Origin: Hirsutella rhossiliensis
Taxonomy: Eukaryota > Ascomycota > Sordariomycetes > Hypocreales > Ophiocordycipitaceae
DNA length: 64,000 nt
Direction: 5' to 3'
Assembly (NCBI RefSeq): GCF_020360975.1
Contig: NW_025408672.1
Span: 3,720,001 to 3,784,000, forward strand
This document shows positions 18,482 to 28,640 of the stretch, piece by piece. Made by a program: the position numbers and the translations under genes. The notes below the pieces were generated by a model. It saw nothing but the letters and a program-made list of their open reading frames with translations, was not told the origin of the DNA and ran no database searches. Every line of letters begins with the position of its first letter. Within the stretch, counting starts at the first letter, position 1.

Positions 18482-21400
18482 ATGGCAGACCGCGGCGGGA
18501 GAGGCGGACGCGGCCGGGGCGGAGACCGGGGCGGCTACTCTGACCGGGGCGGCCGCGGAGGCTATCGGGGCCGAGGCGACGGTGACCGCGGAGGCTATCG
18601 CGGCCGAGGCGACGGTGACCGCGGAGGCTATCGCGGAGGCGGCTTCCGCGGCGGTCGCGGGGGCCGGCCGCGCGACACGACGACTGAACTGGCCTACAAG
18701 TATGTATCCTGCCCCCGTCTTCCATGCTCGACACCCGGCCCGCTGACAAGGCCCGCAGCGTCAATGGATCCTTCCCGCCGCCCGACCCTGCCGTCACGGC
18801 CCTCGAGGACCGCCTCATCAAGACGCAGGCGTCGTCGGCCGCCGGCCTCGCTGCGCAGATGGCAAAGGCCAACATCCAGGCGGCCCCCCTCCAGGCCCGG
18901 TCCACCGACGTGTTTCCGCTGCGGCCGGCCTTTGGCACAAACGGCCAGCCCGTGACACTGTGGTCCAACTACTTCAACGTCAACTTCAAGCCCATGGTGC
19001 TGTACAAGTACACGTTTGAGTTTGTCCAGGTCGGCTCCGAGACGTCGTCGGGCGAGCCGTCCCAGTCGGCCAAGGCCGCGAGCCGCGAGGTCAAGGGCCG
19101 CAAGCTCTACTTTGCCGTGCGCGAGCTGCTCGCCACCCTCAAGGCCGCCGACAAGACGCTGGTGCTTGCCACCGAGTACAAGAGCCAGCTCGTCTCGCTC
19201 CAGAAGCTCAAGCTGGCCGAGAACCCGCTGCGGTTCCGGCTCGCCGTCGAGACCAGCGGCGACAATTGGGACGTCATCGAGGCCACCATCCACGGCCCGA
19301 CCGAGGCGCCCCTCGACGCCCTGCTCAAGTACGTCGGCTCCATGAGCGAGGGCCCCGTCGACGGCCTCTTCCCCAAGTACCCGGACGTCGTCGACGCCCT
19401 TAACGTCGTCCTCGGCCACGGCCCGCGCTCCAAGCTGCATGACATCTCGGCCGTCGGCAGCGCCCGCTTCTTCCCCTTTGGCAGGGACGAGGCCGCCACC
19501 GACCTGTTCCAGGACTGGCACCAGCTCATCGCCGCCCGCGGCTTCTTCCAGTCGGCCCGCCTCGGCACCGGCCGCCTGCTGCTCAACGCAAACGTCAGCC
19601 ACGGCGTCTTCCGCGCCGCCGGCCGCCTCGCCGACCTCTTTGACCGCTTCCAGATCCGCCCGACGCAGGCCTTTGACAACCAGGCCATGCGAAAGATCAA
19701 GGCCTTTGCCAAGTTCATGCCCAAGACGCGCGTCTGGGCCGAAATCACGCTGTCGACGGGCGAGGCGGTGCGCCGCACAAAGTCCATCCACGCCATCGTG
19801 AGCCAGTCGGAGCTGTCCCGCCAGAAGCCCGCCGACGGCAAGCCGCTCAAGTTTGCGCCCAACTACGAGTATCCGGGGCCCAAGCAGGTGCAGTTCTTCC
19901 TCAACGACGGCAAAGGCGGCGGCCAGTACATTTCCGTCTTTGACTACTTTAAGATGAGTGAGTTTTGGATGCCATTTCTTCTTCTTGGACTAGGACTGAC
20001 CCGTGGCTGCAGAGTACAAGAAAACGCTCAAGGACTACCCGCTGGTCAACCTCGGCCGCTCCGACAAGCCGACGCTGTTCCCTGCCGAGGTCATCGAGAT
20101 CCAGCCGGGCCAGTCGGTCAAGGCGCGCCTCACCATGAACGAGACAACGGCCATGCTGGACGTGGCATGCCGCTCGCCCTACTCCAACGCGACGTCCATC
20201 AGCGCCGACGGCCGCAAGACGCTCGGGCTCGATGACAACGGCCTCAGGCCCTTTGGCATCTCGGTCGACAAGAGCCTCCTCACGGTCCGCGGCCGGGTGC
20301 TCAACGTGCCCATGATCAGCTACCTCAACAATCAGCAGAAGCGGTCCGACGTGTCGCCCTTCAACGGCAGCTGGAACATGCGCAACGTGCGCGTGGTCAA
20401 AGCCGGGGCCATGATTGAGCGCTGGACCTTTCTCAACGTCATGAAGCGCAGCGACAGCCCCATCATCGAGGTGTCGGCCATGAAGGACTTTGCCAAGTTC
20501 CTGGGCAGCAACATGGGCATCCGCATCAAGGACTCGCCCCAAGTGCCGGGCGACGGCAAGATGTTTACGAGCTGGGAGCGGGCCATGGGCGACGGGCTCG
20601 AAAACTTCTTCACGTGGGCCAAGAACAGCCGGATCCAGTACGTCTTCTTTGTCCTCACGGAAAAGGACAGCCAGGGCCTGTACTCGAAGATCAAGAGCCT
20701 CGGCGACTGCACCTTTGGCATCCACACGAGCGTCGTCACGTCCAAGCACCTGCTCAAGCCCAACAACTTCATTTTCTACGCCAACGTCGGCCTCAAGGTC
20801 AACCTCAAGGCCGGCGGCGTCAACCACCGGCTACGCGAGGACGTGGGCTTGCTCAAGGAGGGCAAGACCATGGTGGCCGGCTACGACGTGACGCACCCGA
20901 CGAACATGACGACGGCCCGCGACGCGTGCGAGGCGCCCAGCCTGGTCGGGCTCGTGGCCAGCATCGACAAGGACCTGGCCCAGTGGCCGGCCTGCTCGTG
21001 GGAGCAGCCGTCCAAGCAGGAGATGCTGAGCGCGCACCTCGTCGACGCCTTCAAGTCGCGCCTCGAGCTGTGGCAGAAGCACAACCAGGGCGCCCTGCCC
21101 GACAACATCGTCATCTTCCGCGACGGCGTGTCCGAGGGCCAGTTCTCGCAGGTGCTCGAGCTGGAGCTGCCGTCGATCCGCCAGGCCTGCCGCGCCAAGT
21201 ATCCGGCCAAGGCGTCGCCGCCGCGCCTGACCATTGTCGTCTCGGTCAAGCGCCACCAGACGCGCTTCTTCCCGACCAGCAGCGACGTCATGTCCGACTC
21301 GGGCAACATCCGCAACGGCACCGTCGTCGACCGCGGCGTCACCCAGGCCCGCTACTGGGACTTCTTCCTGACGGCCCACCACGCCCTCAAGGGCACCGCC

Positions 21401-21703
21401 CGCCCGGCCCACTACACCGTCATCCTCGACGAGATCTTTCGCCAAAAGTACAAGGCCACGGCCGCCAACGAGCTCGAGCGCCTCACCCACGAGCTGTGCT
21501 ACCTGTACGGCCGCGCCACAAAGGCCGTCAGCATCTGCCCGCCCGCCTACTACGCCGACATTGTGTGCGAGCGCGCCCGCGCCCACCGGCCCGAGATCTT
21601 CGAGGCGAGCGACACCGACAGCGTCTCCACCACCGGCAAGACCGCGCCCGCCGCGAGCCGCCAGGTCCACGAGACGCTGCAGGACACCATGTACTACATC
21701 TAG
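18482..21703 (+). CDS. AGO: Argonaute (QDE-2-like), intact, three exons
   Basis: Exons 18482-18699, 18759-19957 and 20013-21703; introns of 59 and 55 bp with GTATGT/GCAG and GTGAGT/GCAG ends; 1,035 residues, normal length. Domains: RGG repeats (residues 1-65, as in Neurospora QDE-2); N domain from about 120 (TDVFPLRPAFGTNG); PAZ about 370-510, ending FDYFKMKYKKTLKDYPLVNL; MID about 590-720; PIWI from about 720. The slicer residues appear complete: D764 (AGYDVTHP), E809 (KQEML), D843 (FRDGVSEGQ) and H939 (PAHYTVILDE). The C-terminus is MYYI, a common Argonaute end. It should bind small guide RNAs and cut complementary RNA (quelling-type silencing). Codon use is strongly C/G-ending, unlike the elements around it, and no frameshift is seen in 3.1 kb of coding sequence. 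Confidence 0.97.
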
Positions 21704-21941
21704 CCCGGGGGCCGTTTGGATTTCGAGTGTCTGCTGCTGCTGCTGCTGGATATGTAGGGGGCTAGCAGACGTGGTCGATTTGGATACCGGAGTGCTTAGT
21801 TGTCGGATGGACTGCTCGGCGGAGCACGAGCAATGTTGCTGCTACGAAACATAGAAGAAACTTAACAGAAACTTAGCAGAATACATAGACATACACCGCC
21901 AAGTTCAATAAGCCTTACTGGCTAGCTGCATGGTAGTATGG

Positions 21942-22127
21942 CTACGGACATGTCATCGCCAACAGGGGTGCACAAGCTGCCTGGCAAGCAGCGTATGCTG
22001 CGACACCAGCGGGTCCCGCAGTGAGTGTCGTCGAACAAGCCACCTGGCATACGGCGTACGCAGCAGGACCAGCAGCAACTGTGCCACAGAAAACAGCCAG
22101 AAGGGCAGCGCCGTCTCCCAATTTCAT
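21942..22127 (-). CDS. Small Ala/Cys-rich hydrophobic peptide
   Basis: A 61-residue ORF with a true ATG. It contains two copies of an A-Y-A-x-C-Q-x-A-C motif (AAYAVCQVAC and AAYAACQAAC) with Gly/Ala/Val-rich surroundings. Fungi have a loosely defined family of small Cys-rich proteins with paired CQ-x-x-C motifs and a hydrophobic body; this may be a member, but I cannot name it. The ATG lies only a few bases from the inner edge of the right duplication arm, so the gene may be the 3' part of one cut by the rearrangement. Confidence 0.3.
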   Translation of the reverse strand: MKLGDGAALLAVFCGTVAAGPAAYAVCQVACSTTLTAGPAGVAAYAACQAACAPLLAMTCP

Positions 22128-22314
22128 TGCAAAATAATGCTTTGGAATGCACCTTTGCGTCGCGCTTCCAACTTGAAAGGGTTACTTGAGGCGTTTGCAC
22201 GACCTAAATGCGGCATCTGCGTGTGGCCCAAACTTGGGACGCTTAAATTGAAAGTAGTAGCCGTAGGCGGAGCGCGGACAGTGATGTAATTACCGTCTGT
22301 CTGAGTTAATGCCC

Positions 22315-23286
22315 TCAGGATAATACCAGATGCTCCGTCGACCGTTCAGTGCCGGGGTCTGTCACCACAGACAGTTGCATCTCTCTGTCTACCCGTTTCC
22401 TCTGGTGCTCTCTTATCATACTGTCAAGAGGTACTGCTGGCATAACTAAAATCGCCAGACAAAGTCCACACTGACCTCCAAACTGGTGTCTCACCCAACC
22501 AGTCATAGAACATACTAGGAGCCCAGATGATGCTAGGAACACCAGTCCGCTTACTGCTCCAAGCCACGGCATCCCTTGGTTTGACGTCGGCTGCTTCGGC
22601 TGAGGCTGGTTAGAGCGCCGGTCAATACGACGGAAACACTGTGTCTTCCTCCATATCGCCATAACCATAATAACGGTAGTCAAATGAGACACCATTGGAG
22701 CAGCCCACCAGTATTCGACGCCAGATAGCCTGATATGCCAGACGGTCGCCCCAATAAAGGGAAGGTGAAAGACTAATGCTAGCCCAAAAATGATGATTCT
22801 CGCCTTAATGGATGGGTCAGGCTCGACGGCGCGAGAAAAATAGGCGTAAATCAGGGGATCGACAACTTGAATAAGCTGTAAACAGTGAGTATATCGGGGA
22901 GATAACTAGACGGGCTGGAATAGGAGTACCTCGATGATGTCGACGCATAACATGGTGACTCCTTTCCAGGCCGTGAAGAAGGGGTAGGCAAGGACGCCTG
23001 GTAAGAGTGCATTTCTCGCACTGCCGAACAAAGAGGCAAATATTAGTCCGGTTCCCAAGAAGAGAGAGGCCGTAGAAATTAACGCCCAAGTTCGCCTACG
23101 CGAAGCTTCTCGTGGCTTGACTCTGATCATCCAGTACAGGTAGAGCGCCAGAAAGACCGTCGTCACGGCAAACACGACACCAGCCTCGGTAACCTCCTTG
23201 ATGGTAACCTCGTCATGCATGTCGGCATCCGGCAACCTTGAATGGTAGAGAGAGTGGAATTGGGGCTTAGAGTGATGAGAAGGCAT
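22315..23286 (-). CDS. Putative seven-TM membrane protein, right copy (two exons)
   Basis: Exon 1 is 23286-22930, the 54-bp intron 22929-22876 (GTACTC...TTTACAG, phase 0), and exon 2 is 22875-22315. The product is 305 residues from the first Met, or 283 from the Met at 23220 that matches the left copy (MHDE against MQDE). Seven hydrophobic segments occur as in the left copy, with the same basic loop after the first, and the tail is hydrophilic (REHQRKRVDRE). The copy is open throughout, so this paralogue is likely the better preserved one: it keeps the segment DPSIKARIIIFGLALVF that is altered in the left copy. The family is unrecognised; a receptor or channel role is not shown by any motif. 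Confidence 0.62.
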
Positions 23287-23605
23287 ATGAGCATCGAATT
23301 CGCCCAGAACGAGAGACGTGCTTTATATAGACGTTTAAGTCATAACAGCGAATGTTGGTACATAGCAAGTAACGCTCAGGTAAAGAGGGCCACAGCACAT
23401 TGTCCAGTCGCTTTACAAACGGGACGACGTACCTAGAGTAAGATGGTGATTGGGTGTTTTGTGCATAGTAAGGTTACACCATCATTGCCTTGGGGTTGGG
23501 CTACAGTTGATATGATGATTTACATATATGAGGCGTATGAGCTTCCTCCACATTAAAACGGCCCTGGCCAGAGTAGGGTGGGTGGAATGGCACGTCTTCA
23601 ACTGG

Positions 23606-23855
23606 TCAATGCGGTTGGCTCACAGTTACGAGGCCATCCAGTATCTCGGCATTACCAGCAGTGCATACGACCTGGTTCATGCACTCTAGCTTGCATGCGT
23701 CTAAGCACTCCTTGACTAGGGGTTGGAACGCCATGGACCGGCACAGAGGGCAACTTGCCCAGGGGCCGTGACGACACCATGAGCTCTCTGGTGGAGATGG
23801 ACCAAACAAGGATGGCCAAAGACACGGCAAAAGGTGTCGTTGCTACATTCCACAT
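23606..23855 (-). pseudogene. Small secreted-type cysteine-containing protein, frameshifted (right copy)
   Basis: The leader-like part (SLAILVWSISTRELMVSS) and the cysteine part (KECLDACKLECMNQVVCTAG, ending SQPH) lie in different frames, as in the left arm. Shared damage suggests either that the lesion predates the duplication or that a short intron joins the parts. The CLDACKLEC core is better preserved here than on the left. Confidence 0.35.
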
Positions 23856-24071
23856 TGGGATTTGTTGGGCAACAGCGCGGCTGCAGGAAGCGTGGCTCTC
23901 AGCTGTGACAATTCCGCAAGATGGGTTTCGTACTGGCGCGCAGAGCCAAGAACTTGGCTCTCTCCTGGTCGGCCTTAACGGGGCCGTTGGTCGTGAGCAT
24001 CAAGAAAAGGCAGGATTATCACGCGGGAAGGGAAGGAACAGAGAATAGATATCTGCGATGGGAAAAGATAA

Positions 24072-24593
24072 TTAGTTACTGGGCAATTCCTTCGGCTTTT
24101 TCGTCTCTTCAAGAATCATCTCCATCGCCCTTTCTAGAAGTGCTCTACCCTTATCGCTGTCCAACTCACCAACAGAACACGGTTCTTGACCATCAAGAAA
24201 AACAGCGCTCGCACCGCAACTCGCCAATTTGACAAATCTTCTGGACTCTTCCTGCCATGCTTCGCGCATACTTATTTCCATTTCGGCGCTGATGCTCCTG
24301 AAAACCGGAATGCCCACTCCCACACCCAACCTGGACGGCCCCCAAAAATATCTATCCTCATTGAGCTTTCGACAATACCAGTAACGGAGTAGAGATGATT
24401 TATCTTTGAGGTCGTGGAAATTATGGTGGAGTCTTCTGTGAGGGTCCTGCATACACCTCTTGCAATTTTCGGTGATGATCTGAAAGGGTTGAACTCCAAG
24501 TCGGCACGGCTGGTCATGGCTGCACTTCTTTTGATCAACATCGTCGAGGTGACCGCACCTAATCGAGCCTGGAGTGACAATATGTGATGCCAT
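24072..24593 (-). CDS. Cys/His-rich small protein, right copy (function unknown)
   Basis: 173 residues from the ATG at 24593, which matches the start of the left copy. It keeps the SIRCGH, CSHDQPCRLG, CKRCMQDPHRR and RYWYCRKL blocks and has a six-residue insertion (RLGVGVGI region) after YFWGPS. The C-terminal SDKGRALLERAMEMILEETKKP helix is conserved. Both copies are open, supporting a real gene. No known domain; metal binding is inferred from the Cys/His spacing only. Confidence 0.55.
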   Translation of the reverse strand: MASHIVTPGSIRCGHLDDVDQKKCSHDQPCRLGVQPFQIITENCKRCMQDPHRRLHHNFHDLKDKSSLLRYWYCRKLNEDRYFWGPSRLGVGVGIPVFRSISAEMEISMREAWQEESRRFVKLASCGASAVFLDGQEPCSVGELDSDKGRALLERAMEMILEETKKPKELPSN

Positions 24594-24900
24594 TGTTTTA
24601 TTGCAGGTAGCTTGACAGCGCTTGTTCGAGTAGCAGAAGTCTTGTGAATGGTGATGACTACCGGTTTGTCTATGCATGCGCCATTCGATGCCTTATATGT
24701 CAAAAATTCAGCTCCGCAGCTGCCAACACCCCCGCTGCGCCTAGAATATGAGGAATAGCTGAAACTTCACCCAGAAGCTGTCGTATGATTTGATGTCTTT
24801 ATGGTCATGTCCTTGGTCGTGTCACCTGCGGCGTGCATGCAGGGTGCAAGGCTCAAGCTCAGTACAAGATCAATCAGGCAAGACGTATCCGTACGGCTCC

Positions 24901-26368
24901 CGCAGAGAACTACTGCATCCACACCGAATGGCTATAATAACTCAGACCCAACCTTCGTTTCAACCAGACAAGGCCGCTAGGCGCGTAGGCGGAACATAGC
25001 ATGCTAAACAGACCTTTATCACAGCGGTTTTGCTTGATGTGGGGGTGGTGCACTTGCTGTCGGCTCTTAGCATCAGCCACATCTAGGTAAACGAGGCATC
25101 TTGGGCCAGCTCAGTGCACTCACTCACTCTCATCAAAGCCCAATTCTCCAGAAGCTAGTACTCCTATTCCAGCATCACCGAAATAATTCCGACTTTGCCC
25201 CTGAGTTAGGGCCCGTCCAGCAGGATGTGTCCAGAACGTCTAATGTCATTAATCACCTCGCTTCAAGAAATGTACTATTTTCTCAGCGCGTCCGGCCGGC
25301 GGCAAATCACGTTTATTACTACTGAACAGAGGTTCATGAGTACGATGGAAGGAAGATGAAGGGCAGGCACACATAAAGCAGTGGGGTAACGGTAGGAGTT
25401 GCTTGGGGTCTATGCATATGGCCATTTGCCAAACCCTCCTGTCATGCCGTTGGCTGGGCCCCCTGCGGCGTAGAGGCAGGGTGCAAGGCTGGTGCGGGAC
25501 TAATCCGACAGGCGTACCGTGGCCCCCTTTCCGCTCCCTGTGCCCGATTTTTAGTCTCCCTGTGCACCTTACCGTATTAGGTAGAAGCATCGCGAATCGG
25601 CCAAGACATGCATTTGTGTGTGCAACACACCAATTAGAAGGTAGTCACGGATTGTAGAGTCTTGCGTTGAACATTATGAACTTGAAGCTATTCGCACATT
25701 TCCTCCATATCTTCTAGCCGCATTACAAGCTCATACGGCTGCCGCATTGCGTGGCCTCTTTTCCGCCGTGGCGAGCGTTCCCTTTCCTCTAACTGTAGCG
25801 TTACTTATCTGCGAAGCCGGGAGCGGCATGAATCCTCCTTCCACTGATGTAAGGGTGCTAGAAAGAGGGGTCGAGGACCCAAGGGTAAAGAGACGAGGGC
25901 GCTCGCGATGCCCCCGTTGAGAACCTCCTTGACGCGGCGGCCGCGGCGGCTCGTGATATTCGAAGGCGGAGGGTAGCCGCCGCATGTTGGGTGGCAGACT
26001 CTGAGCGCCGGAAAGTCTGCGGCTGCTGGTATGAGGTCGGTTGTGTAGGCGTTTGACGGATCACGATGTCGGCTTGTGGTGTTGACACCGACCACGAAGC
26101 TATAGCCGGCCCAATGCCAAGATAGTTGCCAATAGCCTCTGCCGCGAAAGCACTGTCTGCAAGACTGGCTGCCGCTGTTGCTGTTGCCCGCGAGGCTGTG
26201 ACTGTTGCGAAGCTGGTGGGGTAGCTGCTGCTGCCGCTGCTGACGAGGCCACAGGTGCAGTTACAGCGGCTGTTGCAACGGCTGCAGTCGTGGCCACAGG
26301 TGCAAAGGCTATGGCTCTGGCTGGTCTGCGGCGCCGGGCAATGACTCGAGGATCGCGAATTCGTCTGT
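24901..26368. other. Intergenic/relic sequence with two short shared repeats
   Basis: No supported gene. A 55-bp block at 25519-25574 (CCCTTTCCGCTCCCTGTGCC...) is repeated at 47040-47093. A phrase CTTGAAGCTATTCGCAC at 25681 matches the subterminal motif of the MULEs in this window and may mark a MULE relic. From about 26100 the sequence is rich in GCTGCTGCCG-type Ala/Gln codons and leads into the helicase. Confidence 0.4.
25519..25574 (+). repeat. 55-bp direct repeat (partner 47040-47093)
   Basis: Virtually identical sequence at both places (from GGCCCCCTTTCCGCTCCC to CACCTTACCGTA), with weaker similarity continuing about 60 bases further (AACACACCA, AATT). Both copies lie near sequence related to the seven-TM gene. 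Confidence 0.75.
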
Positions 26369-28166
26369 ATGATGACCGGTTTCGGGGAGGACGAGGTCGA
26401 AATGACGATGGCCGACTCCGACGAGACCGCTATCGACGCAGGGGCGGGAATGGACGTTCAGTTTGGCCCATCAACCTCCTTCCTCGCGGCGGGCAAGGTG
26501 TTGGCAACACGGCTGACGCTGAACAAGAGGCAGTCCATCGCTTTTCTGATAATATGCCGCCAGCTCGATTTGATGCAGCAGACCGACGGGGCGATGCCTG
26601 CCAGCTGCGCCAGTTCGTCGGTGGCGAGGGCGGTACCGGCAAGTCGCGAATCATCGAGGCACTCGTCGAGCTGTTCAGTAAAAGAGCCTTCGAATCGTCT
26701 GCTGATCACGGCGACGTCGGGGACTGCGGCGGCGCGGATCAACGGCATCACGATCCACCCGCCTGCGGGTTCACTAAAGACCAAGGGGCGGGGCGCGAAC
26801 ATGGTCAAAGACCTTGACGGGTGCGGCTGCCGAAACAGGCGGAGCGGTTCATCCACGGCCAGTCTCGAATGGATTGGCAGGAGAAGGATGTGCTCGTCAT
26901 CGACGAGGTGAGCATGCTCGGGGCGCGGACGCTGCACGCCGTGAACGAGCGGCTTCGCCGGCTTCGCGGATCGCGGCAAGATTTCGGGGGGATCCCCATC
27001 GTCCTCTTCTGCGGAGATTTTCAGCAGTTCCGGCCGGTCCAAGAGAGGTCGATCGTCCTGCCTAGCGCGGCCATCTCGTGGGACGTAGACAACTCGTTCA
27101 AGGCCGAGCAGCGTCACCAGCACGACAAAGCGCACGCACTGTGGAAGAGGTTCACGACGGTCGTCATGCTGGACGAGCAGATGCGCGCCGCCGGCGACCC
27201 GGAGCTGCAGAGGCTGCTGAAGCGGATCCGTCTAGGCGTGCAGGATCGGACGGATCTAAACCTCCTCAACTCAAGGTGCTACCGGGAGGGAAGGCGGATC
27301 CCTTGGGAGACGGGCATCACCGTGGTGACGCCGCTCAATAGGAATCGGTGGAACCTGAACATGGAGGCGAGCCTGGCGTTCCGGGTCCAGCAGCGGTCGA
27401 CGATGCGCATTTTCATCTCCGAGCACAAGTGGAAGGAGGAGCTGCCGACGGAGGAAGAGGCGATCATGATACTCAACCAGGGCGACGATAGCGCGATCCC
27501 GGTGCCGGCCGTCTTCATGTTCGTGGCCGGGATGCCCATCGTCGTGAACCACAACACCACCAGGGGCTGAAGCTAGTGAACGGCGCGAGCTACTCGGCGG
27601 TGGAGGTCATTGTCGACAAGGCGTACCCGGGGCATCGGATCTCGGCCGATATGACGATCCACTTCGGGCCGCCGGCGGGGATCATTCTCGAATCGGAGAC
27701 GACGAGATATCTCCACTTCGTCGGGATGCCGCCGGGCACGATCTTGTTGACACCCATGACCGTTAAGATACAGTGCCAGCGAAAAAGGCCGTGGCAACGC
27801 AACGACGTCAGCCGAAAGGGTTTGCCGTGCGCAGCAGCGTTCGCGTGCACGGACTACAAGGTGCAGGGCAAAACGCTGGAGCGCGTGGCCCTCGAGCTGC
27901 GAGGGACACGGACGACGAAGATGGATGGAACGGTGGTGCCCTCGCAGTGCGACCCGTACGGCCTGTACGTGCAGCTATCGCGCTGCCGAACTCTAGACGG
28001 CATCATGCTCGTGTCCAAGGTGCGGGACAGAGACTTGGTGGGCAACCGGGTCCCCGAGGAGATGACTGCCGCACAGGCCAGGCTCGAGGTACTGAGCGAG
28101 AGGACCGTTGAGGAGGCGTTGCGCTGGCTGGACGGTGATGCTGAAGAGTCAAGGCGGCCGGGCTAG
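26369..28166 (+). pseudogene. PIF1-like helicase of Helitron type, frameshifted
   Basis: Three or more frames together give one helicase. The linker (LTLNKRQSIAFLIICRQLD, near 26510) is followed by Walker A GGEGGTGKS (26620-26646), LLITATSGTAAARINGI (26710), Walker B VLVIDEVSMLGARTL (26890), CGDFQQFRPVQERS (27008), then the long open frame to 27570. A new frame from 27576 carries FACTDYKVQGKTLE and YVQLSRCRTLDGIMLVS (motifs V-VI). This arrangement is typical of the helicase half of fungal Helitron proteins (5'-3' DNA unwinding in rolling-circle transposition). No HUH replication-initiator domain is found upstream, so the element is 5'-truncated. The break at 27563-27566 is a one-G shortening of a G run. 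Confidence 0.82.
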
Positions 28167-28640
28167 GTGACGCGATGAAGAGTTCGGCAGGCGGGAAGAG
28201 TCGGCAGGCGGCAGACAGGGTGGGAGGCGCCTAGTGGTGGGATAAGGCACGCGAAAAGGCAACAGAAGCCGGGGGAAGGGCAGCGACCAACGAGGAGGGA
28301 GGCAAGGAGGGACCAATCACAAGGGACCAATCAAGGGGCGGAGAACTTTTGGGGGGAGAGGGCGGGGTCTGCGGGGCACGTTAGAAGGCCTTTCGTTCCT
28401 CAAGGCATAAAGAACAGTCTCTGTCAATATTGTTGTACTACGAAAGGAAAATTATCCTAATTCACTGGCGGCACTCTCAGGAGTAATACCTTCCCGAACG
28501 AGCAGTATTGATCCTATCCCTGGTTCGGTGGCAGCAGCCCCTGACGCTAGGCCGGTGCGGGCCAAGTGTAGACCCCCCCCCACCAGTACTTGGCCGCTTT
28601 CTACGAAAATTTTCTCCACTTTCAACCTCCACCAAACGCA
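28167..28640. other. Spacer between helicase and integrase-like transposase
   Basis: A purine-rich stretch (GGGAGGCAAGGAGGGACCAATC near 28290-28330) and a direct duplication GGGACCAATCA (28309 and 28323). It probably contains the 3' end of the Helitron and the 5' end of the next element, but no clear terminus (CTRR hairpin or TIR) could be fixed. Confidence 0.35.

Larger units (their letters stand above)
22130..24900 (-). repeat. Right arm of the long inverted duplication (partner 667-3690)
   Basis: This carries, on the minus strand and in the same order as the left arm, the Cys/His gene, the small secreted-type gene and the seven-TM gene. The arm lacks the solo LTR and the 3343-3520 segment. 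Beyond about 24870 (GTACTGAGCTTGAGCC side) similarity fades. A related block of 90 bp also occurs at 47222-47310. Confidence 0.85.

Noticed and set aside
18694..19791. Long antisense ORF (365 codons) opposite the Argonaute, and similar ones at 19949-20827 and 20831-21670 (minus strand) and 20614-21765 (plus strand)
   Set aside because: These are shadows of the strongly GC-ending codon use of the Argonaute. They show repetitive Gly/Ala/Val/Arg or Arg/Pro/Gln composition and no domains.
24790..25590. Several ORFs of 60-113 codons on both strands
   Set aside because: No domains, mutual overlap, and partly located in repeats.
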